Below are positions 23,098-32,768 of a stretch of 64,000 nucleotides of DNA, piece by piece. The notes beneath the pieces were generated by a model. The model saw only the letters and a list, made by a program, of their open reading frames with translations. It made no database searches and was not told the origin of the DNA. The DNA lies in contig JADDOH010002666.1 in assembly GCA_016648135.1 (NCBI GenBank), forward strand, positions 48,523 through 112,522, in the 5' to 3' direction. Each line of letters opens with the position of its first letter. The first letter of the stretch is position 1. Source of the stretch: Agrypnia vestita. Taxonomy: Eukaryota; Arthropoda; Insecta; Trichoptera; Phryganeidae. The position numbers and the translations under genes were made by a program.

Positions 23098-23512
23098 TAC
23101 AGATCATGAAAGCTGTATAGATACCATCAATATTTAGCAGAATCAGTAATAAGATACGGAATAAATAGCTGGAGTCTATGTTGTAAAACAAATATTTTAA
23201 AAATGAAATCAATTAAATTAATAAATAAATCCTCTGAAAGGATTACTAATGAAATATCTTAATGTATATTCATGTTAATCCTATCTTATGATATAAATTA
23301 GTAACATGGTGTCTTGAAGAAAATTCGTATAAACATCGATTGCTACATAAAAAAGGTATTAGATTTACCTACGAAGAACTGCTCATACCAAAGGCTATTA
23401 ATAAATATGGTGAAAGGATATTAAAATATGTAATAGCGAAGATATTAATTTAATAAACTTCTACGCAATTTTATAAAAATAATATTGAAAATAAGAAGGA
23501 TTTATAATTTTT
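23098..23512 (+). pseudogene. LINE family E, copy 1 (degenerate)
   Basis: YQYLAESVIRYGINSWSL, then KHRLLHKKGIRFTYEELLIP and KAINKYGERILKYVI, read across several frame shifts. These match the intact frame at 43777-44292 (YQSLAESVIRYGITSWGL, RLIHKHSTRFTVKEGLRIPK, INKYGQRTLKYVI). This copy has lost about 30 codons in the middle and has several stops. Confidence 0.75.
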
Positions 23513-23567
23513 ATATTATTTTTACGATTATTAATTTCTTTGTTTCCTTTTTCTGAATAAACTAATG

Positions 23568-23826
23568 TTGAAGCTTTAACTGGGCCATCCTCCAATGCTT
23601 GTAGTATCTGATCATGCCAGGTCTTTCGCGGATGCCCTCTATTTCTTTTGCTTTCAACACTCGCCCCATAAATTTTCTTAACTATCCTTTCTCACTCATA
23701 CGTTCTACATGACCAAACCATCTTAGCACTCCTTTCTTTATTCTATTTACCATACTTCAGCCAGCATTACGTTCACTTCTAATTTGTTCACTCCTCACTC
23801 TATCGACCAAAGATTTTTTAGAAAAG
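23568..23826 (-). pseudogene. LINE family B fragment 4
   Basis: The minus-strand translation reads SLVDRVRSEQIRSERNAG, stop, then NRIKKGVLRWFGHVERMSEK. After a frame change come ASVESKRNRGHPRKTWHDQ and LEDGPV. It parallels the 44.9-kb copy closely, and here the 'LRWFGHVERM' motif is well preserved. Confidence 0.75.
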
Positions 23827-24119
23827 CGTCTTAGTGATTGCAAATGATCAATTATTAAAATAGGGAAAAAAACACCGACACAATTAATCTGGTTTTAAAT
23901 GACAATATTAAGTTTTTCGCACGATCACCCCTTCTATCTTGAGTTTTGTGGTCGGATTGTTTCGATTTCACCTTTTCACAAAATTAATTAACAATCGAAT
24001 TCTCGATGAAGTTAGATTCCCCCGATGAAGTTAACTTTCCAACGGTATTCCGGGAAAGGAAACGTCACAGGGATACCACAAAGGGGATACGCATGTAAGC
24101 GGAGCTTTTGTCACGTATC

Positions 24120-24370
24120 GGGGTAAACTCGTGTGGCCCGAGGTACCGGGGTACGGCGTGGTACGAACAAAGCATCTCTATTTTCCCCGAGACTAAGCAA
24201 GTCGCAACTCTTCCGAATACCCACGTGCATTTCTGCTTGTGAGAAAATAAGTCCAATCCGACCGGCGCGGCTCGGCGCGCGGTGGTCGGGCGCTGGGCGC
24301 TCCGCGTTCCGAACTAAACGCGGACAACGCAAGAATGAGGAAGTCACCGGATGGCGTAGCATTGTTTCGC
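24120..24370. other. GC/CpG-rich island
   Basis: GC-rich block densest at 24260-24310 (CCGACCGGCGCGGCTCGGCG). Overlapping frames on both strands (24133-24402 plus, 24111-24407 minus) suggest chance openness. No motif was recognised. Confidence 0.4.
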
Positions 24371-24727
24371 TAAACGGATATCGCAGCCCTCTCTGTAAAT
24401 AGACCACGGTAAAAATCTGAACCGATGTATTTTGTATTCATCCCGCATTTGGTAAATGCTACTCAATACCCTTCACACTTGACTATTCGCTTTCGACCGC
24501 CGTGGGATCAGACATCATTGACCTTGGAACCCACGCTTCTGTATTTGTGCGCTAGTTTTAGAATCTTGCTCATTCCGCTCAATTATCAATTCCAAACATT
24601 ATTTTTATTTATTTATTATTTATATTACTTATTAACGACGTACTGTACGTATTCTTAATAGAGTTTGTTTAATACATTATAAATAAGAAAATACTTACTC
24701 AACTTAAACCAAGAACTAATCCGCAAA

Positions 24728-25094
24728 GTCGAGACTTTTGAGATGTGGATCTGTAGACGCATATTGAAAGTTTCCTGGGTGGATAGAGTGACGAATGATG
24801 AAGTCCTCCGGAAAAAGAGCGAGAAGTGCAGCGAACTATCAAAATAAGAAAGCTGGAGTATCTCTGACGTATTATGAAAGGACCAAAATAAAGTCTAAAC
24901 CTCATCACCCAGGAAAAATAAGTTGTAAAAGAATCGTAGGAAAACACCGCATCTCACGGCTTCGTAACTTGAGGGACTGGTATAAGCGTAACTCGACTGA
25001 GTTGTTCCGTGCGGCGGTAAATAAAATCGAAGTCGCCCGAATGATGAATGAAGAAGAAATAATAAAAGTAATTGACAATAGTTTGACCTCCTAA
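24728..25094 (+). pseudogene. LINE family C fragment 2, reverse transcriptase C-terminus
   Basis: VETFEMWICRRILKVSWVDR runs into VTNDEVLR. A shifted frame gives TIKIRKLEYL, stop, RIMKGPK, stop, SLNLITQEK. From about 24903 one frame is open to TAA at 25092-25094 (RISRLRNLRDWYKRNSTELF, then RAAVNKIEVARMM). This is the 'IKRRKLEYLGHIMR..WLRNLR.W' C-terminus of a LINE polymerase. Relatives lie at 10045-10260 (minus) and 26537-26845 (plus). Confidence 0.75.
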
Positions 25095-25553
25095 ATACCC
25101 TTATCAAATATTCCACTGTCTTGATAAACTATAAGCCCCTAAATCGGCTATGGAATTTAACAGTGTTTTTGATTTTTCAACCACAAAAAATACTTTGTAA
25201 AATTTTATTCCTTTAAATATTTATAAATTGTACTTCAATGTCATTCTACGTCAGTTTATCAGGATAATGACTTGTCGATAGTCTATTTATTAAAAATAAA
25301 AAATTTTCGGCTTTTTCCAATTCAAAAAAGTATATTATTTTAACAAATATTCAATATTTGTGATAAATCTTCGCGAGAAGACTGAAAATATCACATATTA
25401 CTATGTATATGGCATGCTTTTATTTTTCTCCATTACATTATTCTGCAAAATATCATCTTAATTGGTTATGCAACTATCGTTATCGTGTCAGATTATTACA
25501 AATTATATTAACCTTGTTATCTCTACTGAGTTTAATATATTTTCACTACTTAA

Positions 25554-25585
25554 GTTTCGAGAGATTCAAAATCTCTCAACGACAG
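25554..25585 (-). ncRNA. Hammerhead-like hairpin followed by GAAAC
   Basis: On the minus strand a perfect 7-bp stem (GAGAGAT/ATCTCTC, loop TTTGA) is followed directly by GAAAC and then AGTAGTGAAAATA. This is the same layout as the Penelope-associated motif at 30690-30716. The CTGATGA box before the stem is not recognisable (GTCGTTGA), so it may be a decayed ribozyme or only a similar hairpin. Confidence 0.3.
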
Positions 25586-26536
25586 TATCAAACAATGAAA
25601 TGAATAAAGACATTCATGAATAAAATCAGAGATTCTGATTCTATCGAAGTTAGGTAGTGAAAATATAAAATGTATTATACTCAGTAGAACTAACAAAGTT
25701 AATATAATTTATAATAATCTGTCATCATGAATAATCTCTCCAAAGTAAATATCAAATCCATCAATAATGTAACGATATCATGTCATAAAAAACTTTTAAA
25801 ATATCCTAAAATAGTATTAGTAATTATATATTTATTTAAATGTATTCAATATTTATTGTTTTATCGTATTCAATTTATTTTCACGTGGATAGGCGTGACT
25901 CGTAATGGAAAAAATCGATCACTTTCCTTCCATTTTGTATTACATAGTCGAACAGCGTCCTGCCCATTAACAACTCAAAACACCTTGAAGCCATTTGTCA
26001 CCCGCAATTGTAAATGAATGTTTCTTTGACATATTAGGCGAACAAGTAGAACACTACACAGCAAAAATTTTAGACCTTATCTCCGTTATTGATTGCCAAT
26101 ATATTCGATAAGTGATATCACAAGAATTCTCGGCATCGAACTACTTATCGGAATTCAGAACTGGTATGCACTTGGATAGCTACGTTTCTTGTTTTGTTTT
26201 GACAACTTTGCGTCAATATTGTTAAATTGTATTAACAAACTCAATTTAATATGCCATGTCTATAATCAAATCGAATACCAAAAACCACAAATTTAATGAT
26301 AAGCATAAACAAATTTAGTAAAGCGGATTAAAGTAGAAAGAAATAAATATATTATCCTGCTTGCACGTTGTATGAGAAAAGGGACCCATCCAAGAAGATC
26401 AACAATGTACCTACATTAAAAAAAGTAAGGCCTGTCTTCATTAAAATGAAAAACATTATTTGTCACGACCTTGTTCCGATGCTTCGTGTGAGACTTGTAC
26501 GATATTGCCATGTGGTGTGGAAAGTTGAGAGTCTTT

Positions 26537-26845
26537 AAGAAGCTTGAAGCGTTCGAATAGAGAATGAGAATGAAGGACTATGAAATCACTCGTACCTACC
26601 ATAATGATAAGAAAACCGATATTAGACATGTCTCGAGATACTCTGAGAATTATGAGACACTTCATCTGGTCATACAAGGAAAATCTACGGACGATGAGAT
26701 CCTGGCACTAGAAACACATGTCTTCAATCCTTAGACAACTGTTCGGCCAGACATTTGTATGTCTCTTCCGGGCAGCTGCAAACAGTCAGAATAGCCAACA
26801 TGATCGCAAATGTCCTGTAATGGATAATATACGATGAAGATGCCT
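26537..26845 (+). pseudogene. LINE family C fragment 3
   Basis: KKLEAFE is followed by HVSRYSENYETLHLVIQGK. A shifted frame gives LRQLFGQT and LFRAAANSQN, then a tail reading MIANVL and GATGAAGATG. This fits the family C order 'LEAFEMW ... LGH..R..KYETLxLIIQGK ... WLRNLR.WFG..T..LFRAA'. It is too degraded to code. Confidence 0.6.
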
Positions 26846-27172
26846 TTATTCATTTCATTTTTATTACATATATCCCATTTCAAGTTTACTTATTTCAATT
26901 TAGTATAATTTTTTCCTGAAAGCAAGGTTTGAATATTTCAAAACAGTTGCGTTGAGCATTTTCACTGCTTTTGGAAACTTATTGAAAAGCGTGATTGAGA
27001 TCATTTAAAACTGGAAAGGTGGAAGGCCACAGAGGAAGAGGGCGATCACCAACTCGATATAAAGATGCTACTGCCTTTCCTATTGCAACAAACAGATCGC
27101 CAATGACTCATCAAGGGACATAACCGGCTGGAGAATATGTATTTTGTTTCGCGATTCTCAATCCACAAATAT

Positions 27173-27620
27173 TGTTACGGAATCACGGCAGTAGGAGACA
27201 AATTAAACATTAAATTATAATTATTAACTCAAGTCACTGAACCCGAAGCTAATTGGAGTACTATTCTTTAATTCACAATATTTCACACTATCAACACCTT
27301 ACACTCTTCTTAGAATAATCGCTTGTTTGGGAACGCACATATTCACTATTGTATGGTAGGTATTCTCTTAATTATTGTCGCTGGTATTTCGCTAGCCACA
27401 CTGAATCGCCGCGGTCGCTTGTTAGATTTCGCTTTATCTATGGTTTCATCAAAACGTCACAACAAGAACTATTTTTCTTGATGGCGTCGTTCCACTTATA
27501 TACACTTTTGGATTTTTAGACGTTTCGCGAATCTAGTAGTTTATTCCAGACCCTTGCAGTATTTTCCAATTTATTGTAAAACGTCCAGAGTGCTGTAAAA
27601 TTCCGTTTCTAGTTCGTACA
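27173..27620 (-). mobile_element. Solo LTR, minus orientation, with 4-bp ATAT duplication
   Basis: The 448-base block begins TGTTACGG and ends ..CGTACA, giving the TG...CA ends of an LTR. It is flanked by ATAT on both sides (27169-27172, 27621-27624). Read on the minus strand it has a GTGTATATAAG TATA-like box. Its 3' end (TTTGTCTCCT..CCGTAACA) is shared with the sequence at 39687. No gag or pol sequence is adjacent. The 4-bp duplication would fit a Ty3/gypsy element. The TATA box suggests a minus-strand promoter. Confidence 0.65.
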
Positions 27621-27869
27621 ATATGCAACCACAATCTTCTGAAATGTCGCGATCTTCTCTACTTGGAATGTACCTTAAAGAGTAGACCAAGTGGCCTATG
27701 CGGTGCGTTAAACCGCATACATAGTCGGCAATTGAAATCGTCCTGGGGGATACTTACTTATGCGGCGTTGTTAATACAATCCTCGCCGGCTCTTATTAGC
27801 ATACAAAGTCCTGCATCGTGACACCGTGTTGTGAGTTGTCCGAAAAAACTCTTACGAAATAAACGGACG

Positions 27870-28015
27870 AGTCAGTATCATTATTTAGCACCGCGTCCAT
27901 ATTGAGTCGCGCACATGTGGGCCCGTCGAGACGCGCGCTCAGGCCGCTCAGGCCGCTCAGTCGTCTCGAATCAACTTGGAAATTGTCATAAATCGCCGAG
28001 TTCCCGCATTCCAAA
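27870..28015. other. GC-rich patch
   Basis: GGGCCCGTCGAGACGCGCGC is followed by an exact tandem AGGCCGCTC (27951-27968). A minus-strand frame of 72 codons (27796-28014) shows no known domain. Probably unique DNA. Confidence 0.35.
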
Positions 28016-29138
28016 TGATATTATAAACACATTTATACGGTTGGGCAATCGTCGATAGTGGTTTATACGCTCTCCGTTTGTTTTACACCATGACAGCTTT
28101 TAATACATTTGAATTAGATCTATGGCCCGATAGAAAGTCTTCCTGCAACTCTCGACATTGCATAATTCTAAATCACGAGTGTTGCAAAGATGAAATATTT
28201 ATTGAATACATTTGTGATTTATTTCCTAACAAGTGTGTTAAACTGAAAATCCGATATTGAATTTTATGTACAGCGTGGAGCGAATGTTGGAACCCGTACG
28301 AATACTTTCGATTATGTTAATATAGTTTCGACCGAAAATTCAGTTACTACATTATAGTTATAAATTATGTATTATATCAGCAAATTAAAGTACAGTTACA
28401 AAATGTAAAATGACTTATCACATGATTGTTTAAATATCTTCTTAATTTTTCTCAATTATCAATTAGTAACTAAACTTTTTTTAAGTATATTTACGCCTTT
28501 ATAGGGAAAAATTCACATTCTATAAAGATTTTAAAAAGGCCTTGTAATCAGGTGCATCTAACTTATATAACTTAACTTTTTCTTGGTTTTACGTAATTCT
28601 TTGAAAAATAGCAACAACAAATAATGCTGCGCCACTGCTAAATGAAAGCAACGATCAAGTTAATTTTTTGTAGATACTTATAATATAATAGGTGTAATTT
28701 TTATCCAGACAAGCAGAGATCAATTTATCTTTTATATATATATATTTTTAATAACAATAATTTAATTCAATTTTTCTTTTTGGTTTCAGGTTTGTTCCAG
28801 GTTTATCTCTTCTTCGATCACATATCCAGTATCAATACTCCAATCTGGTAATTATGTACATGCACAAGTATCATTTATCACCACAAAACACTGTTTCCGT
28901 AAACCATGAAAAATTACTGGAATAATTGAGCACACGAATCTCATGCAGATGTGATGAAAACTGCATTATAAATATCTGACGAGAGTACCTAACATTATTT
29001 TTAAAGATAATTTATTATTTAAAAAATAATAATAATTTCATGGATCACCTAGCAAGCTATGCAGAAAAAATAAATACAGCTACAAATTGGACTCGGATCT
29101 GTAAATTTTGATAGGTAGAATGTTTTGAATTATTTTTT
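28016..29138. other. About 1.1 kb, no gene seen
   Basis: AT-rich. A good 3' splice-like site (TTCTTTTTGGTTTCAG, ending 28790) is present, but no exon can be argued from the sequence after it. Confidence 0.35.
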
Positions 29139-29590
29139 AAGCAACCCGTCAAAAATGACGGTACTTTATATGCCGGTTCCTAAAGGATAAGTATTTAGTT
29201 ATTTGCAGCTGACACCCATGAAATAGTAATAACGACTTTTATCAAAATATTTGAACATTTTTTTATAATTCCCCTGCCGGCAGTTAAATGTAGGTAAACC
29301 CTGGCGACTGGGCGGAGCATGAAATGGCTCACGTCTTTAAGTCCTATATATACTGTATTTTTGACGGGTAATGTAGGTCTGGCGATAACAACATCGCTAT
29401 CTTTTCCGCCTTCGGGTTTGGTAACCCGGGTTTCAAGCCCCATCTCCGACCGTTTAATTTGTTTTTTTTAGCCTTAAATTCGAACAGAATTACGAACGTT
29501 ACACGAAGTTACGGGGACAGATAGACAGACAGACGGATGGACAGACGGACAGACAACGAAATTATTATGTTTGATTTATCTGAAAATTTC
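29139..29590 (+). repeat. Dispersed repeat R2, copy 2 (longer copy)
   Basis: Starts GCAACCCGTCAAAAATGACGG and carries GGGTTTGGTAACCCGGGTTT. It ends with an AGAC/GGAC run next to CGAAATTATTATGTTTGAT. The inverted partner is at 20640-20905. It repeats TTGACGGG and GTCAAAAATGACGG-like segments inside itself (29148 and 29354). Class unknown; the microsatellite-like tail would suit a LINE or SINE 3' end. Confidence 0.6.
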
Positions 29591-29626
29591 AAATTCACAA
29601 ATACAATATTTTCTCTCTCTGGCGTA

Positions 29627-29695
29627 TTTATTGGTCAAGTGGTAAATTAATATACTTAGTGATTCAATAGTCGCGGGTTCGAGCCACATTTCATT
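29627..29695 (+). mobile_element. tRNA-like (pol III) sequence, probable SINE remnant
   Basis: TGGTCAAGTGG fits the A box exactly and GGTTCGAGCC fits the B box, spaced as in a tRNA. The acceptor stem does not pair well, so it is a SINE head or tRNA pseudogene rather than a working tRNA. It differs from the four-copy SINE. Confidence 0.5.
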
Positions 29696-30684
29696 CTAGC
29701 AAGTTAGTTATATTTTTCATAGCACAGGTATTTAAGCGAAATTTCAAAATAGTTAGAATATTGATATGATATTGATATAGGTTTCCGTGTACACATATCC
29801 ATTTCAAAAAAAAAAAAATTCAAAATTAATATCAATATTGTAATTATGTGTAAAAAAGTAATATTGCAGATTCTTTTGAAATCGGCCAGAGCATAACCTA
29901 AATTAAGAAGTAATAAAATATATATTAATTTTCAAAAATAATACCAGCACAAATAATATACATATTAAATAATAATTACGATTGTGCTTACTCCGAGATA
30001 CGTATCCTGCATATTATGTCTAACAGGCATACAAAGTATAAAATGTTATACACATGTATATATATATGTATAGCTATAAGCTTTAAAATAAAATTAACTA
30101 CCAAGAAGTTGTACTTATTAGTCTGTATTTCATAATATTATATGCGCGCTTACATATAGATTCGTTTAATATATTTTAATAAATGTTCGTCGGACATATC
30201 ATATTAAGTTTTTTTAACATTTTTAGCGTCGGGTGTATTCATTGTTCATCTGCGATAAACGTACTTGCGGAATAATTAATTTTAATATGCCTCATAAAAT
30301 ATTGATAGTTACAAAAGTTCATTTAATCTGGTAGGTACTTATAGCATTTTAAATGTTTACTGAAATAAATTAAATGCATACATTGCAATCATGTTATAAT
30401 TGAAAATTTTCCAGTTTATGGTTTTCTTTCGCGTTAATTGTCGGCATCAAAAAAGGTTGTTTATCTTATGGAATTATTTCTGTAATAATATAAGATTGAC
30501 ATGATAAAATGACAGTAAAGACAAAGTTATCAATGAATAAATAATTCTATAATTATTAGAAAAATTAAAAAACAAACAGTATATTTTGCTATTTTTTCAA
30601 TTGGTTTGGCAGCTTGGTAGATTGACATTTAAAAAAAAAGATTTTATTATTCGTTTTCAAGTACTTATATTTATTATTTTCACC
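29696..30684. other. No gene seen
   Basis: AT-rich sequence with short AT microsatellites (near 30055-30070). No frame or repeat could be supported. Confidence 0.35.
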
Positions 30685-31050
30685 TACATGTTTCGGAAAA
30701 ACCTTTCCATCATCAGGGTGTATTATAAATGTTAAAATATCAAAATGAATGATGCCTTTTGTTTTTCTATATTATTTGAAGAATTATTTTTAAATATTAT
30801 TGTTAATGTTCTTAATTACACAAAATTATGGGAAAAAAAATTGGACTAGTAGTTAAATTTAATTGATTATTAATAATATTTTGTTTACTTTTACATGTTT
30901 CTAAATTATTCAATTTCAGACCAAAATTATTTTTGTGTAAAATAGAAAAAACCGTGATCATTTTCTAATAAATTATTTGCAAATTTAGAAAAACTATGAT
31001 TATTCAGACATCTTAAATGCTCTTTTATTCTTTTGCTATTTCATACATTC
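30685..31050 (-). mobile_element. Penelope-like element, endonuclease end (degenerate)
   Basis: The minus-strand translation gives RMYEIAK, stop, then KEHLRCLNNHSFSKFANNLL followed by ENDHG. This lines up with EHMRCYRNKN..SKFAAHLLNENH in the 14-kb copy. After several stops come remnants of the 'LN.L...IYK' and 'NPIF' parts. A hammerhead-like terminal motif follows at 30690-30716. Only the endonuclease end survives. Confidence 0.65.
30690..30716 (-). ncRNA. Hammerhead-ribozyme-like motif with intact core boxes
   Basis: On the minus strand CTGATGA, then T, then a perfect 5-bp stem (GGAAA/TTTCC, loop GGTT), then GAAAC. Both conserved boxes of a minimal hammerhead are present. It sits just downstream of the Penelope-like endonuclease remnant, where these elements carry such ribozymes. 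Stem III and the cleavage triplet were not resolved by eye. Confidence 0.5.
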
Positions 31051-31288
31051 GTGTAAAAAATATAAGCCTTATGTCATTAATGCGTTGGCCGTAATATTTA
31101 ATAATAAAAATTAATTTATTAATAGTAACGCTTATTAAATAATTAATCGTGACTAAGTTGTAATCATTTTTCGATTAACTATACCATAGGGTATTTAAAA
31201 AACATCACTATTTGAATATGTCTGAAGTTCTCAATTATTATCATTGAAAAATGTTTCAGTTACATTGTGCAACATTTTAATTTAAAGT

Positions 31289-31365
31289 ATGATTTTATTT
31301 TAACTTTGTAATACACACACAATAAATCTTATTGTGTGTGTATTATAGAGTTAAAATAAAATCAT
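31289..31365. repeat. 36-bp near-perfect hairpin, 5-base loop
   Basis: Left arm 31289-31324 starts ATGATTTTATTTTAACT and ends TAATACACACACAATA. Right arm 31330-31365 is its inverse. The only two differences would form U-G and G-U pairs in the plus-strand RNA. The loop is AATCT. It could be a MITE core, a hairpin-RNA/miRNA-like precursor or a replication palindrome. Confidence 0.9.
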
Positions 31366-31469
31366 TTCAAATTCTCAATTATTGTTTATCTCTAAAGAAT
31401 GATTATTCAAGATAATTATTTACATACAAATTATTTATTTGTATTTAATATGGTATGTATATAAAATGA

Positions 31470-31612
31470 TGTAGGCCCGAATACAGAGAAACACTCAAAT
31501 GATTTAAAAGTTAAAGTACGCCTTAAAAATGTAAATTTGTGAAGCAAATTACGCTTCTAAAGCGTACCTTATAATATTTAAATCATTAAGTATTAACTCT
31601 ATTCTAACCGTA
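31470..31612. mobile_element. MITE with about 60-bp inverted ends
   Basis: The left arm has CGAATAC, AATGATTTAAA and GTACGC. The right arm is the reverse (GCGTAC, TTTAAATCATT, CGTATTC). The total is about 140 bases with no coding capacity. Confidence 0.6.
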
Positions 31613-32384
31613 TTCTTGTAATTTCAGAGATATTAAAAAATACAAATGTTTATCACGGCGGCCACGACTGTTTTTTTTTGTCAAACGAAACGTACTCTAA
31701 ATTGAGAAAACCGTATAATTTATAGCAGGTAAAATGGTAATAAAAGGTGGTGACAATTTTGAATTTGACAATAGAAAAATGATTTAACTTAAATTTGATT
31801 AAAGTAATTTTTACAATGTGTAGTAATTTTACAGCAATAAAAAATGAAACCGTCTTCGGAAGTTCAAAGTTTTCTGTAAAATTATCAAATACTGACTTAT
31901 AATTATGAAAATGAATGAGTTGAATATATGAAAAACGAACATTTTTGTATTTTATGATATGGATTTTCTAGAATTTAAGTATCATATTTTATCTTCCTCA
32001 TAATTCAATCCATAAACCCTCGCATTGCTTTTTACAAAAGATTTTACGTCTTGGAATTAGCCTACGTTCCAGCTCATACAAGCAAGGTTTGCGTTTTACT
32101 GTCAAGAAAAAATTGTATTTATTTTATGTGCGTTTCAGCCTGGTTGTGTATATACTCGTACAATGTGTTTTACATGGTGAGTGGTACGTTCCAACCGGGT
32201 GTAGTATGGTTCCTGGATGGGGGACCTGTGTCTGAACGAGAATTGAATACATTATCCTTGTTATCCTTGTTAAATCGCAAATAAAAAATAATCCACACTT
32301 TGCTTTGCAGTGAAACTAATAAAAACAGTGACTAAAACTAGTAAAATTAATGAAAATAGACAATATTTTAATAAAGTAAAATAG

Positions 32385-32590
32385 ATATAATAATAATAAT
32401 AAAACTTTATTCCATTATGTGGGGAGGTTAGTGCAGTCCTACACATTCCATATAAGTATACATAAGTACATTAAATTATGATGCAAGTGATATTTAAAAG
32501 TACAAAAAGATATGGGTATATAAACAGAAATTATGCAGGTACATAAAAGGTAAGGTAATATGAGTATGAAGAAATAAATAAATAATGATA
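32385..32590 (-). mobile_element. Probable LINE 3' untranslated end
   Basis: On the minus strand the block ends ...CACATAATGGAATAAAGTTT followed by (TTA)n, i.e. a polyadenylation-like AATAAA near a microsatellite tail. No coding part is recognisable. It lies directly beside a family P arm. Confidence 0.35.
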
Positions 32591-32768
32591 GTTCAACGTT
32601 TTGTAAAAAATAAGTCTGTAAAATTGAAAAAAAAATGCTAACTTTGATATTGCATGACTCCATAACTATTATCTAGGTCATGGCTGCTTGAATATTTTCG
32701 ACTCATAATCAGGGCAGGAATATAGGCCCGCGAGGTTATTAATATTTTCCAAATAACCCTGTATATAA
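32591..32768. mobile_element. Family P, single right arm
   Basis: Matches the right arm of the 54-kb palindrome: AACGTTTTGTAAAAAATAAGTC, ATGCTAACTTTGATATTGCATG, ATTTTCGACTCATAATCAGG and TTTTCCAAATAACCCTG before TA. The left arm is absent. Confidence 0.7.

Noticed and set aside
27000..27130. Possible LINE end (GRPQRKRA-like residues)
   Set aside because: Only one weak motif in a single frame, with no second motif at the right spacing.
28775..28860. Exon starting after the TTCTTTTTGGTTTCAG acceptor-like site
   Set aside because: No long frame or convincing donor follows, and many such sites occur by chance in AT-rich DNA.
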